Shown piece by piece: positions 32,150 through 44,803 of a DNA stretch of 46,733 nt. Under the pieces are notes generated by a model that saw only the letters and a program-made list of their open reading frames with translations, made no database searches and was not told the DNA's origin. This DNA comes from Rhizoclosmatium globosum (taxonomy: Eukaryota > Chytridiomycota > Chytridiomycetes > Chytridiales > Chytriomycetaceae): assembly GCA_002104985.1 (NCBI GenBank), contig MCGO01000258.1:1-46733 (forward strand). The letters run 5' to 3'. Both the position numbers and the translations under genes were made by a program. Within the stretch, counting starts at the first letter, position 1. Every line of letters starts with the position of its first letter.

Positions 32150-35100
32150 TTACTCCTTGCCTCCTGCGCCTTTTTTCGCGCCTTTCAAGACCGCATTTGC
32201 AGAGCCCATGGCCTGAGGAACTCGCGGGAACCCACAAAACTTATCATAAACTGCAGTGACTCGGAAAAGACCCTCCTGACTGGTCGTAATATCATACTAT
32301 AAACGTAGTTTTGTCAGAGATTCAATCAAATATACGAACTGAAATGTCTTACGTGATGAGTTTCGACATTCGTGATAGTGAAGGATTCTTCTGACATGGA
32401 AGCCTTTTTGTTGCTCTTGGATCCAGAAGCCTGCGACAAGTCCAGACGACTATAAGTGAAACTGAATGGCGGAGTTCCCAAAAAGTCAATGCCAATAACA
32501 GTCTCATCGCCTAAACAATAAAGAGTAAATTAAAGATCTTTGCACAGAGAATAAACACAAACCTTCACGAATATCTTCGATACGATCCTCACCACCATCA
32601 ACAATTGCAGTCGGCAAGTTATACACCTTAGTCGTCAAATCGGCTGGTTTGGTGCAGCAATTCATGTGGTTACAAACTTGAGCAATCTTCACTGTTCCAG
32701 GCTCGGCAGCATACAAAGTCAAGAGTGGATCCACAATTTGCACACTCTCCTGCTTCACACCGTCAAATTCGTATGTGACAGTGAATGGTGGTGTTCCTTG
32801 AAGAGTGTAACTCAGGATATCTCCCACACAGACACTTTCTTTGTTGAGACTGGCAATTCTAGCAACGTCGCTTACTGCAACACTAATTACGCTTGCAGCA
32901 TCCTCTCGATCAAACACTCGTTCACAACCAGTCGCGTCTGAGATAGACACCAATTGAATACCATATTTACCAGTAGAACTCAAAGTTGGAGGCTTGAAGT
33001 TGTGGATGTTGGAGTTGATATTGTTGAGGCGAATTACTTCACGAGGGTGATTTTCGTGCTTGAGTTCCAGAGTGAGAGAAAATGGAGCTGTTCCTTGAAG
33101 TTTGATTGACACGGCGCTGTTAGTGTCTTCTGGATTATCGCCGAGGCATTGGAACACTTTTTCACGCCCATCGACAAACACAGCGTTAGGGCGCGACAGG
33201 ATTGTTTGACGAAGCTTGAGGGGTGCTTTAGCGCCATTATTAGGCTTCTTGTAATTGTCGTCCGTGATGTGGGTAAACGAGTACGTGTAAGTGTTGGGTG
33301 TGTCGGTTAAGAGTGGAATCCTGGCAACTCGGCCTCCAGAAGTATCTTGTTTTGTAGCGAGACGATGAGTTTGCCCAGTTGCAAGATCAGTGGCATCAAT
33401 GGTGTAAGAGATGGCGAAGGGTGCCTTTCCTGAGGCCAAGACTTCAAAACCATCATCCACTCCTTGGCAAATACTTTGACGAACAAGAACTCCTTCAGCA
33501 GATGAAGTTTCGTACTCTTTAGCAGAAATCTCAAGTCTTGGTCTCGGTATGGTTTTCACTATTGAAAAGTTAGTATTGATTGAAATCGAGAAGGAACCCA
33601 CCTTGACACTCGACCGGTCTTGCAGTACCAGCACAGTACATATCACTCACTTCTGAAATTTCGTAAGTACCGGCTGCGTTAACGCGAACAGAGTCCCGGT
33701 CAGTCAAGCCCTTTAGCTCAAATACTTGTCCAGGATTCTCCTTTTTCACATACTTGACATTGAATGGTTGTCTGTTCTAGAGGTTCAGCAAATTTGACCC
33801 CCAAAGAAAAATCAGTTACCTTCCAGTAAGTCCAATAGGAAGTACAACCGAATCACCCTCAAGAAGGTTGACAACCTTGGGGCAAGTAAATGCACCCGAA
33901 GGTCGCTGCGCCAAAACTTCAATACCAACGTCTGGAGTCTCCAATAACCAACTGCAGCCATTCGCGTCGGTAATCTCAATCAAATCGACAACGTATGAGC
34001 CAGCTGCAGCAAACTTTGGAGTCTCGATTTCAAGGTGAGACTTTTCAACGCGGTCCAATGTGACACGCTCTTTATGAGTCTCAAAAATAATTTCGTAAGT
34101 GAGTTTCCATGGTCCACTGCCTGATAAGGTAACTGGAAGTGTGGCACTATCGCCAATACAGCGAGTAAGTTTTTGGGGATTCGTGAATCGCGCTTCGGAT
34201 TGAGGGTGGATAATTTGAGTAATTGAGACATTATCAATTGGGATTCCTTCCGTGTAAGTTGCATCACCGACCTAAAGGGATTGATAAGTTAAAACTTACA
34301 ACTACAACTTAAGTCCACTGACTAACCTCTTGAAACTCATAAACATATGTTCCAGGCAATACAGGTTTGAAACTTAAGCTGTCCCGCAATTTGTTAACCT
34401 TGGCTGTTCGCCTGGTACGAACTCCTTTGTACACTTCGTCATAATCAATCCAGAAAGGTGCGTCACCCGTCAAACTGACATTCACAAGAGCTCCAATTGT
34501 TCCGACACAACTTTGCTCAATCGCTTCTGCGCTAATAGAGATTGTGGGTGGGAATGTTTGATGCACAATATTTTCGAAGGGAGTTCCGACGGTTCCTTTA
34601 CAGTGTGTGTCTTCAACACTGTGGAGCGTATAAATTCCTGGCAATGTGGCTGGAATATTGAAGTGAGCACTGTCGGATATTTGTGTCCAAGTCTTTGTGT
34701 ACTTGTTGGCTTGTGCATTTTCAAGGGATTCACTATGAGAGAATTTGAACGTGTATGGAGGAGATCCAGCATTTTCGATGATAATGGGAAGATTGGTTGC
34801 AATTCCTTCCTTGACAGAAGAGCCCGGCACAAGCGCTCGAATTTTGGCGGCCTCCGATTTGGCGAATCGAATGGATGGATGAGAGTGTGTGTCAATAACA
34901 AAGATATCAGGTTTTCGGTCTGTTGCGGACACAATGTTTCCTGTCAGAGTGGATGTTGCAAGTGGGGGAGAGTTGGGGTCTGGGAATACGACAGTATTGT
35001 TTTGTCCATCCATGACGTACAAGAGTTTGAAGAAGTATGCTCCTGGAGTTTCGGGTTTGAACATGGCGGAAATAGTGGTCGTCTTAGGCTTGATAGCCTG

Positions 35101-36219
35101 GATTTTCTCCCTAAGTTTTTCTGTAACAGTCTCGTCACCCGTCCAGATACGTCGAGCAATATCCGTCGATTCATTATTGGCATCATCTCCTGGATTTGTC
35201 TCAAGTCTCATTACAACGTCTTCTGAACCAATTTTTCTGCTGTAGAATACTTGAACCGGTCCTGCAGCTTTCACCTTAACACTGAATCCGTACTCTTCAT
35301 CCACGCACTTGTCAATAGTTCTGTGTGCAGGGTCAGCTACCAACCAAGAAGCATCAGGACAGGCGCTGATTTCTGTCAATGAATCCAAGACGCGGCCTTG
35401 CATTCCTGTCGAGTCCCTTAGACCAGTTAGGCGGTATAGGCCCGGGGATGTTACTACAATAGGATACAATGCGACTCCGCGTTTGTTTTCAGATCCAGCA
35501 GGACTTGCAATGGAGACGTTTGAGAACCGCTTGACTTTACCATCCAAAGTGATGGCTTCATAGTCGATCGTATATGGCGGAGTTCCTTTGATTTGTAAAT
35601 TGATTGAGATGGAGGAGACGGTTGATGAACTAATGCAGTGTTTCGCGTTGTTTGGGTTGAGCTTTGCAATCGTTGGAGGGACTACCTTGACAAGATGCGA
35701 CCCTTGGATATGCGATGAATCCAATGGTACTGTCGAAAAGATTAAATACTCATGTGTTGATAATGTGCACTACAAACCTTGACCTGAGCCTACAAACTGT
35801 TGCTTTGAGTTCGAGACGAACGAGTCTGAAACAGAAGCAACCAATTCGTTTCCAGTCTGGTATCGGCATTCAGTAACATGCTTATCAGCAGCTGAATGGA
35901 TACGCACCAAACCAAAGACAACTGCCACATCAACCAACACCAAAATAGCAAACAATCCCAGTGTCACAATCCATGAGAACATCAGCCGCTTTGTTTTCGA
36001 CAGCTTCAAAGCTAAGAGATAAACAGCATCGAGCGCGAGCCAGACAGCAACGAGAGACTCTGAAGTGGACGAGTTAAGCGAGTTGCTTCTTCTAGCGAAC
36101 AACTCAAACTCACCTCCTTCACCACTATTGAACACGATATGGTGAGCTTTAACTGCAACTAGACCGAGGAACACGGCTGCTGCTATCTGGCGCTTGGTAA
36201 CATCGTCAAGGCCAGCCAT
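32150..36219 (-). CDS. POM152: Nuclear pore membrane protein POM152
   Basis: Fungal transmembrane nucleoporin whose lumenal part encircles the pore. Start at ATG 36219 (MAGLDDVTKRQIAAAVFLG). Three hydrophobic segments lie in the first 110 residues, ending with WIVTLGLFAILVLVDVAVVF. The lumenal region starts near GSHLVKVVPPTIAKLNPNN. It contains about ten immunoglobulin-like repeats, each marked by a G-x-x-P-aromatic turn: GTPPYTIDY, GSPPYTFKF, GDAPFWIDY, GSGPWKLTY, GRQPFNVKY, GKAPFAISY, GTAPFSLTL, GTPPFTVTY and GTPPFSFTY, plus AAGPVQVFY. About seven exons and 1,250 residues, slightly shorter than yeast Pom152. Tandem with the ENTH gene, whose stop lies 69 bp upstream of this start. Confidence 0.92.
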
Positions 36220-36288
36220 CTTTTCGTTCTCGTCCAAAAACAAAACTTCCTTCCTTCTCTACTTTATTTTTCTTCATTCATCCACCTC

Positions 36289-38170
36289 CTAAATCAAGGA
36301 ATCAAAATCACCAAATCCTCCTGAGCTCTTTTGGTTCTGCTGCTGGGTTTGCTGGGGTTTCACAGGGGTAACACCCATCGGACTCATAACTCCCATTCCC
36401 ACCATACTTGGAGGTCTTGCAGCTCCGCCTTGACTGAACCCTCCACTTGGAGTTACTCCTCCAAATTGCGTATGCGAATTCTGAATGCTGCTCAAGCTGG
36501 GTCCGCTTACGTTGTCCTTCTTCCCAACTCCACTCAATGCCATTGGATCCAACGAAACCAGCTTGCTGAATGCATCATTACCAGTTCCGGATTTTACTGG
36601 AGTCGAATTAAACGTGTTGAAGTCCGAGAAACCATTATTGGTGTTCGCTGAAGCACCAGAGTTCATGTTGAAGCTAGCAAACTGGTTGTTCAAGGACGAA
36701 ATCCCCCCTGATTGGGAGGAAGATGGCGCACCTCCAAAGTTTGCAAAGTTTGGCACTGCAGTCGTGGTGGATGAGGCTGCCGTGAAATCTCCGAAATCAT
36801 CAAATGACGAAGTTGTTGCGGATTGAGTCGCAACGGGAGCTGCAAATGAAGTGAACGTGTTGCTGTTTGATACAGGTGCAGATTGGAACGATGCAAAGTC
36901 CGCAAACCCAGCAGACGCTGAAGCCGTGGACACAGGCTGGGCAGTGGTAATAGTTGCACTGGCAAAGTCTCCCCAGTCATCATTATTTCCTGATGTAGCG
37001 GTTGCAGTTGAGACCAAATCATCTGTTCCCAGCAAGTCGATAATTGGGGCAGCAGTAGTTGTCGGAGTTTGTCGTGCTTTAACTGATGATGTTGCTGGCT
37101 TTGCTGCAGTTGGGGCTGAAGCCCCATCGGATTTAAACACAACTTTTGGAAGTGCACGAGAATTGCTCGAACTAGAGGTTACACTGGCAGAGGAAGACGC
37201 ACTGGGAGTATTTCGTTAAAATAGGTAAGCCAACCTTGACAATAATAACCTGTAATCGGATCGTCCTGTCTCTCTTGCGCTGGCCGTAACAGAAGACGTA
37301 TTTCCTCCATAGTTATTGTCATTCCTTGAAGAATAACCACCACCACTCGAGTAGTCCTCTTGATAGTTTGAAGAGCCCCCACCTGCAAATCCTCCATACT
37401 TGTTACCACTGCCCCCGAAGCCACCACCTGAGGAACTGACACCAGTGTACTTGCTACGGTTTTCTCTCGCCTTTTTTCGTTCTTCCTTGATGCGGTCGTT
37501 GTCACCTAGAAGCACGACAATCTCGTTTCCGCGGTTTCGCACTAGGGAACTAGGGAATCAGAACACCATACAGGAGGTTCAACGAATATACCATTAATTC
37601 CTTGGTCCTTCCCCTTCTCGTCTGTGTAATGGAAGTTCTTCAGTGCCTTCAGTTCGTAAATGTGATCTTTGGCGTAATCTACAACCCGCTCATTTCCGTT
37701 TTTGATCTAATATTCAAATTTAGCAACAATCGGAGTTTCGGTAGGTGGGGAGGAAGATGGTTGTCCATATTGGGTTTTCGTTTACGAACCCTCCATCACC
37801 CCTCAGCTTGATCAAAAGAAACATACTCACCAAGTACTCGAGAAGTTGCAAAGCTTTGTAAGTTTGTCTCCATGTTGGGCCTGCAGGCTCCTGGACCCTC
37901 TGATAAATAGTGGACATGATATCGTTAAAGTGCTGAGGGTTTCCTGTTGCGTGCGCAATGTCGAGCATTAGAGTAGATGAAGCGCCCCAGTGTTCATTTC
38001 CTGTCGCTTCAAGGACTTTGCACTGGAGGTAATTGGCGGCGATCCGAAGGTTAGTATGTCAAGAAGCAAGAGAGGACACATAATACCTGGTACTCTGGCA
38101 GATTAAGTACAGCATTCTTGACTTTGTTGAAAGTTTCAGCGAGTTTGTTGGGGTCAAACCAGGAGTCCAT
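36289..38170 (-). CDS. ENTH-domain clathrin adaptor (epsinR / Ent3-like)
   Basis: Start at ATG 38170 (MDSWFDPNKLAETFNKVKNA). The ENTH fold spans the first 150 residues, with GNEHWGASSTLMLDIAHATG, WRQTYKALQLLEYL, IKNGNERVVDYAKDHIYEL and the near-invariant GKDQGIN. RIKEERKKARENRSKY ends the helical bundle. ENTH domains bind phosphoinositides at the trans-Golgi or endosome. The rest is a disordered tail rich in Gly, Ser, Thr and Asn with repeated acidic-aromatic motifs (DDWGDF, GFADFASF, DDFGDF) and a final GFGDFDSLI, as used to bind clathrin adaptor ear domains. No ubiquitin-interacting motif or NPF motif was seen, which favours the epsinR/Ent3 type over endocytic epsin. Divergent from dynactin p150, 197 bp between starts. 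Confidence 0.9.
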
Positions 38171-38367
38171 GGGTACAGCGAATTGGTTGAAAACAACTTT
38201 TGGTGAGGAAGACGCAACTGATTGCCTCCTCCATAGAATTAGTAACTATCTTTAGCTGAACAAAAGACGAATTAAACAAACTAGGTTTTGTATTGTTATG
38301 AGAAATGAAGAATTCTGTTTATCTTCATTAAATTGCTGTCAAATCCACCTTGACCCAATACCATCAA

Positions 38368-41300
38368 ATGAGTAATTGCTCTGTTGGTGACCGGGTTGAG
38401 GTAATCAACAACGGCACACTTACAACGGGGACTGTGAGGTTTATTGGAGCTACACAATTTGCAGCCGGAGTATGGGTTGGGGTTGAATTGGATGATGGAC
38501 GAGGGGGAAAGAACGATGGCCAGGTCCAAGGCGTGCGATACTTTGATATTTCAGTGAATACAAAAGGTGCGCTGCCAGGAGTGTTCATGAGGCCGGGAAT
38601 GGTCAAGCGCGTGCTCGTAAGTATCAAGACATGAGCCCACTCACTGTAATGTGTCCCTTAACATACAGTCTCTTGTAGAAACCCGCCCCGTCTCCTCCCG
38701 CCACAACTATCGCTGACCCAATTAGTACGCCTGATACCGTTTCTGGGACGCCCGGCTCTGCATCCTCGAAACTAAGGGCCCCTTCCCCAGCCAAACAACC
38801 CACCGCGACTCCCTCGCTGCGTTCAACATTATCCTCTTCAAACAGCACTCAAAAACCCGTGGCTTCAAAAACTGCAACGCCCGCCATGTCTCGTGCGGCT
38901 TCCACAAAACCCCCTTCTGCATCGTCTACCCCTCCCTCAACGAACTCTCCCCAGCTACGCACCTCCACCACCAAACAACCTGCTTCAATTCGTTCCTCGT
39001 CTACAACAACTCCAGCACCGACGGCTGCTTCAATGTCTCGTACAAAGACCGCGAATGCCGTTCTCCAATCACCCCCAACCAAACGCACTCCAACAACTTC
39101 AACAACAAAACCTGTGAAATCTACTACTCCGCGCCCACCCGCCCTTTCAAATGCGGCTACCCCAAACAGTGATGCTTCCGACAACCCTCTCCTCGCTCCT
39201 GTTGTCACAGATGGCTCGCTCACATCATCGTCTTCAGTTGCCTCATCTATGGACCTTCTCAGTGGCGAATATGTATCTGTCACCGATGCTACTCTTCCGA
39301 AAGGATTGGGTGCGTCTTCAACCGAAAGTATATATCATTCCGTTACTGCCTTGGCTGCAAATGACAGCTTCAGTGAAGAAGAAAGAAGACGCATGGATGA
39401 ACGCGTTGTAAGATCTTGCTTTTGATAAATCGGCGCTTAATTTGTTTTATGTAGGAGTCTCTTACTCGAGAAGTAGACATGCTCCAAGCGAAATTACGTG
39501 ATGCGCAAGATATATCAATTACATCTTCAAAATCACAGCAATATTCCAGCGATGAATCTAACGCCATTATTGAGACTCTCAAACTTGAAAACACTACCCT
39601 GACCCAAAAGCTGTCAGAGCTTGAAGTAATTGTGCAAGCTCAAAATGATGAGCTTGAAGTGGCTGTTCACAAAAGAGCTGAGGAGGTCGCTGCTCGAGAT
39701 GCTCAGGCAAAGCAACTGGCCGACGAACTTAAACAAATGGAAGCTGTGATTGCTGGCCAAGTTGGCGAAATGCAAATGTTGCAGATGCGTGTTGAAAAAC
39801 TGAGCGAAGAGGTTGAGGAGGAGCGAGAGTCGAGGCGCAACGCGGAAGAAGCCATGAAATCAGCTGATGATCGTGTTAAAGAGTTGGAACAGACCCTCGA
39901 AGATGGCAGAGTCGTTGGGAGTAGAGGACAGATGTTTAGTGCGAGCCCTGAACCTGAACAAGATGAACTTGTGGTTTGTTGTGTTGACTTATACATGTTT
40001 GTGTACTAAAAAGTTTTGTAGGCGTCTTTGGTCAAGGAGAACACAGATTTACGAGCCAAGTTGAAAATATCCGAGGACACCGCAAGAACTTTGGCTCTTA
40101 AATCAATATCTCCCAAGAATATCGAAGCTGGGGATAGTAATGAAACGGAGTTGACGAAAGACGTGAGAGACGCCCGCTCAAAGCAGATGGTATTATCATT
40201 TGGTTGTCATTTAAGATGTGCTAAGGACTTTGCAGCTTATGATGATGAAAGAACTTGAAGAGCTGCGATCGCGATTGAAAGTAACCGAGGAAGCTAACGC
40301 ATTGATTGAAGATGAAACGAGTCGCGAATATGAAGCAAAAATGGTGATTACAGCTCTTTGATCAGCTGATACTGACTAAAATATTACAGAGCATCTTGCG
40401 TCTTGAAAATACTGAACTGAAACAGAAGTTACAGACTGCTCAAGATGCTCTTGTGGATGCTGAAGCTGCAAGAGATGCTGCAACAAAGTCATTGAATGAT
40501 GAAGGAAATGAAGAAGCTGCATTTGAGATTGTAAGCGATTTTGTGGTTTGTCCATCCACCAATTCCGCATATGAGTCTGATCAAATTCCACAGGCCTCAT
40601 TAAAGGATCAAGTTGAATCATTGCAATCCAAGTTACATCTAGCAGAAATCGAAAGAGACCAAAATATTCGTCAATCTGCTTCGGAAACCGCTGGCTTGTC
40701 TGAAAAAGTTGGCGCTCTCAGCAAAGAAAATGAAACGCTCCGAGCGCGAATTAAACTTTCAGAAACTGGTTTAAGCCTCATCGATGCAAACCAAGCTGCT
40801 GAGGCACAAATCACAACATTGACGGAACAAGTCGCGGATCTTCAATTCCGACTCAAGGCCGCGGAAGCCAAACGTAGCCACGATCGAGACCACACGAAAG
40901 AAATTGATAAGTTGAGACAGGAGCTTGGTACAACGGGAGTGATGAAGCAGACAGCTCAAGAGCGCATTGCTTCTCTTCAGGCTGAAGTCCACAAGCTTAC
41001 AAAGGACAAAGAAATGCTGGAGACTCAGTTAACTGAAGCAAATGATGCATTAGAAAGTGTTACACTCGACCATGAGTTGGAGCAGGAACGAGCTGAATCG
41101 CTTCAAGCCGAACTTCAGGCTCTGAAAGATCAAGTTGACGAATTGAATATGGATCTTGACTTTGTTGTTTCCAAGCGACGTATGTTCTTGTTGAGAATTG
41201 TTTTCTTGTAACTAACTCAACACAACAGCTGAGATTGAATTGAATCCAGAACAGTTTGAAGGAGTTGTGACAGAAATTAATCTACTGAACAACCAGAATG

Positions 41301-44300
41301 AGAGATTGAAAGATGCATTGCTGCAGTTGAGTTCTTCATGTTTGACATTATAAGGCGTGCGCTCAACGCATAATTTGATTAGATTCCGAGACTTTTCTGC
41401 GAGTAGAGAAAGAGATCTGGGTTCCAAAATTGAAGAGCTCGAAGCTGAAGTCTCAAAGCTTCTCGAGCAACAAGAAAATGACTCCCTCATCTATTTGCAG
41501 CTTCTTGAAGCCGAGACTCAGATCGAGAACTTGAAGGAAACTGTTGATGAGAACGCTGAAGCGGCGGCTCTCGTTGAATATTTGACCACAAAGAACTTAG
41601 AGCTGGGTCAAAAAATTGATGAATTGAAGGATGCAGTCGAAGATATGGAGATTCTCCAATCCCTCACAGACGAGTTGGAAGAAAACCATGTTATGCTGGA
41701 GCAAGATTTGATTGAAGAGATAGGTATGCGTAATGGGTGTTGTTTGATACCAACTAAATTACATTTCAGACGCTAAGGATGGAATGATGGAAGTTCTGAA
41801 GGCGAAAATCAATTCGCAAGAAGAAACAGTCGCAGATTACGAAAGGACCATTCATCAATTCCGCGAGCTTGTCAAGACGTTACAAGAGTAACCATCATTG
41901 TTGATTTTGAAGGTCTCTAATTTGTTGTTACAGTGACTTGACCAATGCTCGCATGGGCCCTGGACTAATGAGTGGACAGCAAGGCGACATATTGCAAGAT
42001 CTTTCTCGTGATTTATCCAGCATCGATCTTTTAGACTCAGGTGTCAAGGCACAATACAAAGGAATCGATATGGAATTGAGGAAGCTTGACGTTTCTCAGG
42101 CTAATGAGCATCTGGATATTGTTAAGGTTGATCAAAGCATAAATCTTACGGAGCCATATTGACACTGTTTCTTAGATCTATCTGCCTGAAAGCTTTTTCA
42201 AGAGTGAACACGTTCCTATACTCAGCCTGCTTCTTCTGAGACGAATCGTTTTCAAAACAACTACAATCAAAATGTTCCTTGAAGACAATTTCTTGAGTGT
42301 GAAGGAGCCGGGGCAAATCGCGTTCATTGCAGAAGTATGTTTGTTTTTTGAGTTGTCAATGACACGTCTCTAAATATTTTACTTTAGCTTCGACACAAAC
42401 TGTTTTGGGCCATGGGTCTCGCGCGTCGCTTGGTGGCATTCTTGGAAGGATGTTCTGAGGATGTGTTTGTCCAATTTAGCAGCAGTTACACTGAATTGAT
42501 TGCAACCGAGAGAAAGTTCGTATTTAGTTGTGTTTTATGTACGTTTCCTCACACTTTCGCCATACTTTTTCAGGATTGATGTGATTATTGAGCTGCTCAA
42601 ACTCGAAGAAGTTATTGGACAACGTGGTGTTCTGGTCGAAATGCAGAAGTATGTGCTTCAATTTTAACGATATCTCAACTAACGACACAATAGATGCATC
42701 TCCCATCTAGAAATACTCGTCGACATGTTCCTCAAATCCAATTCCTCTCAAATTGATCTTCAGAGGCAATCTATGTTCTATATTGACATGGTTGATGCTA
42801 TTGCTGACCGCTTTGAGGCTGAAATGCGTCGACTGGAGGCAGTCTTTGAAATTCCTGCAACCATCACTGGTATTAGATTATTGTAACTTAAGAACATTTT
42901 TTTTGATATGCATTCATTACAGATGCGGTTCTGAAAGGACGAATTATTGAATCGAAGACTGAGTTCTTGAAGACAATGCCAAGTATTACACAGGGCTCTC
43001 AGCGACTGAGATCCATGACAAGGTAATTAATTGCAACAGTTTCGTGTATGAATATCTAATGTTTGGACGTAGGAAACTGCACCGATTCATTGATAAAATC
43101 ATTGACTCCAACAGCGTTCTGAGTGATGAATTGGTGGCAGACATGGGCTACATCCACAAAAATTGCACAATTTCGATTGATTATCTCGCTGTGGTAAGAC
43201 GCCCTCTCCAGTGCTGTTTTGGTCCTTAACTGCATGGATTTCCAGCTCGCAGGCCAGCTTGAATCATATGTTGCTGAGCAATTTGAGCTTAAGGATACTC
43301 TGTCGTTGGCTCTCATGAATCAGCTTGCCTCTAATGCCAGTGAAGCTCTGCTAAAAATGCCCGAAGACCAAATGGGCGTTTCCTTGGTGACTATGCTCAT
43401 GAAAACGAACACTTCGATAATGAGTGTATTGGAGAATATTGAGGATCCGATGAACATTGATCCAGGTATGGCCTTGCGATTTCGTCTTCTATTTCACTAA
43501 AATCAATCCTTTAGTGACGGAAAGTCGTTCTCCACCTTGGCTAGCACGTGCTTCGAAGATCAAAAGTGACTACCTTTTGAACGGTGGCCTCGAAAATGTC
43601 ATCTCCTCCTTGAAAGTTGATATTCTCGAGCTCGTTACAGATTTGAATGAGAAAAAGCAGCTCCAAGCCGAAAGCCAAATCAAAATTGAACTCTTAGAAC
43701 GCAAGCACGCGGACGCTGAGGCTTTGTCGAATACTATTACTAGTCTGGAAACTCGAATCAAAAAGTTGATGGAAAATGAACGAGCATACATGGAAACCGT
43801 AGAAGGCATCACAAAAGAAAAGACAGAACTGGAGCATGAAAATGAATTACTCAAGCAAAATGCTTTACGGTTTGAGAAAATGAGTAAGTGGGAATTGTGA
43901 TGGTAGCAGAATTCTAACATTGCATAAGCTTCTCCGCCAACGAGTCGCAGAGTTGGAAGCAACCAACCAAGCCCATACAAGAAAGGTGTTTCTGACAATG
44001 TAGGATCTACTGCATATGATGGTATCGTAATTGATGGAGACGTGGCAGCGCAGGTACAACTTATATACTCTGATGCATTATTTCTAAATGATGTACTAGT
44101 TTGAAGCTCTTAAGTCAGCTCTACGATTCCTGCGAATCGAAAATACCAAGCTCAAAGCTGACATGGTTGCAAAGACTGCCGCACCTCTCTTCAAACCAGT
44201 CGATCCTCTTATGCGAAGAGGTCTCTCAAATATGAAAATTAACGCAAACGTCTCCGCACAAGGACCTAAAGTTCTGGATGTTGCATCGTCTGTTGTTGCA

Positions 44301-44753
44301 GGACTGACTCGAGACTCCAAGAATCTAATTCGGGACATACAAAAAGTGAGCGCAACTCCAGCTGTTGTTGACATATCTATGCGAGACTCGCAACCGGGCA
44401 AGTGGGTCAGTATGCAAAAAGATCCTTTGTTCCAGCATCAACGACGTGTCGAGGCCATTGATAGGCTTGTCCAACGGGGAGAAGATCTTCAAGACAATAT
44501 CAAGAAAGTATCGAGTCAGATAGAGGAAACCACGGGACGGGTAAGATTCGGAAATATTGGAGGGTTCTTTCTAAAATCATGACAGGCATTATTACCAAAG
44601 CCAACTTCAACGCCTATTTTACTCGGAAGAATAACAGTTCCGAAGGTATATGCTGACGTTGTTGCGAAGCCTTATGTCAACAATGACAAGTGCAATATCG
44701 TGTTGACATCAAGGAAGCAGTGGGAGAGTTTGCATGCAATGTTCACCAAGTAA
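38368..44753 (+). CDS. Dynactin large subunit p150 (DCTN1 / NIP100 type)
   Basis: Binds microtubules and dynein intermediate chain as part of dynactin. The N-terminal CAP-Gly domain runs from SVGDRVEVINNG through FIGATQFAAGVWVGVELDD to GKNDGQVQGVRYF. A Ser/Thr/Pro/Lys-rich basic linker of about 200 residues follows, then long coiled coils (first 39480-40350, second 40390-41890). The dynactin-specific central domain is visible as IYLPESFFKSEHVP, FLSVKEPGQIAFIAE and GRIIESKTEFLKTMPSITQG. A further coiled coil follows (ERKHADAEALSNTITSLE), and then YDGIVIDGDVAAQ and LRFLRIENTKLKADM near the end. About 22 introns were placed. The summed length is roughly 1,770 residues, longer than the 1,280 or so of vertebrate p150Glued. 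The stop is at 44751-44753. Confidence 0.93.
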
Positions 44754-44803
44754 CCCTCTTTTCTATCATTTGTTTGTATTTAAGTTCTATCGCCAAATAT
44801 ACA

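Noticed and set aside
34513..35226. 237-residue plus-strand frame
   Set aside because: Lies antisense to continuous POM152 coding sequence with Ig-like repeats. Composition is Cys/Arg-rich and no family is evident.
38849..39283. 144-residue minus-strand frame (Gly/Val/Glu-rich)
   Set aside because: Shadow of the Ser/Thr/Pro-rich linker of dynactin p150 on the plus strand.
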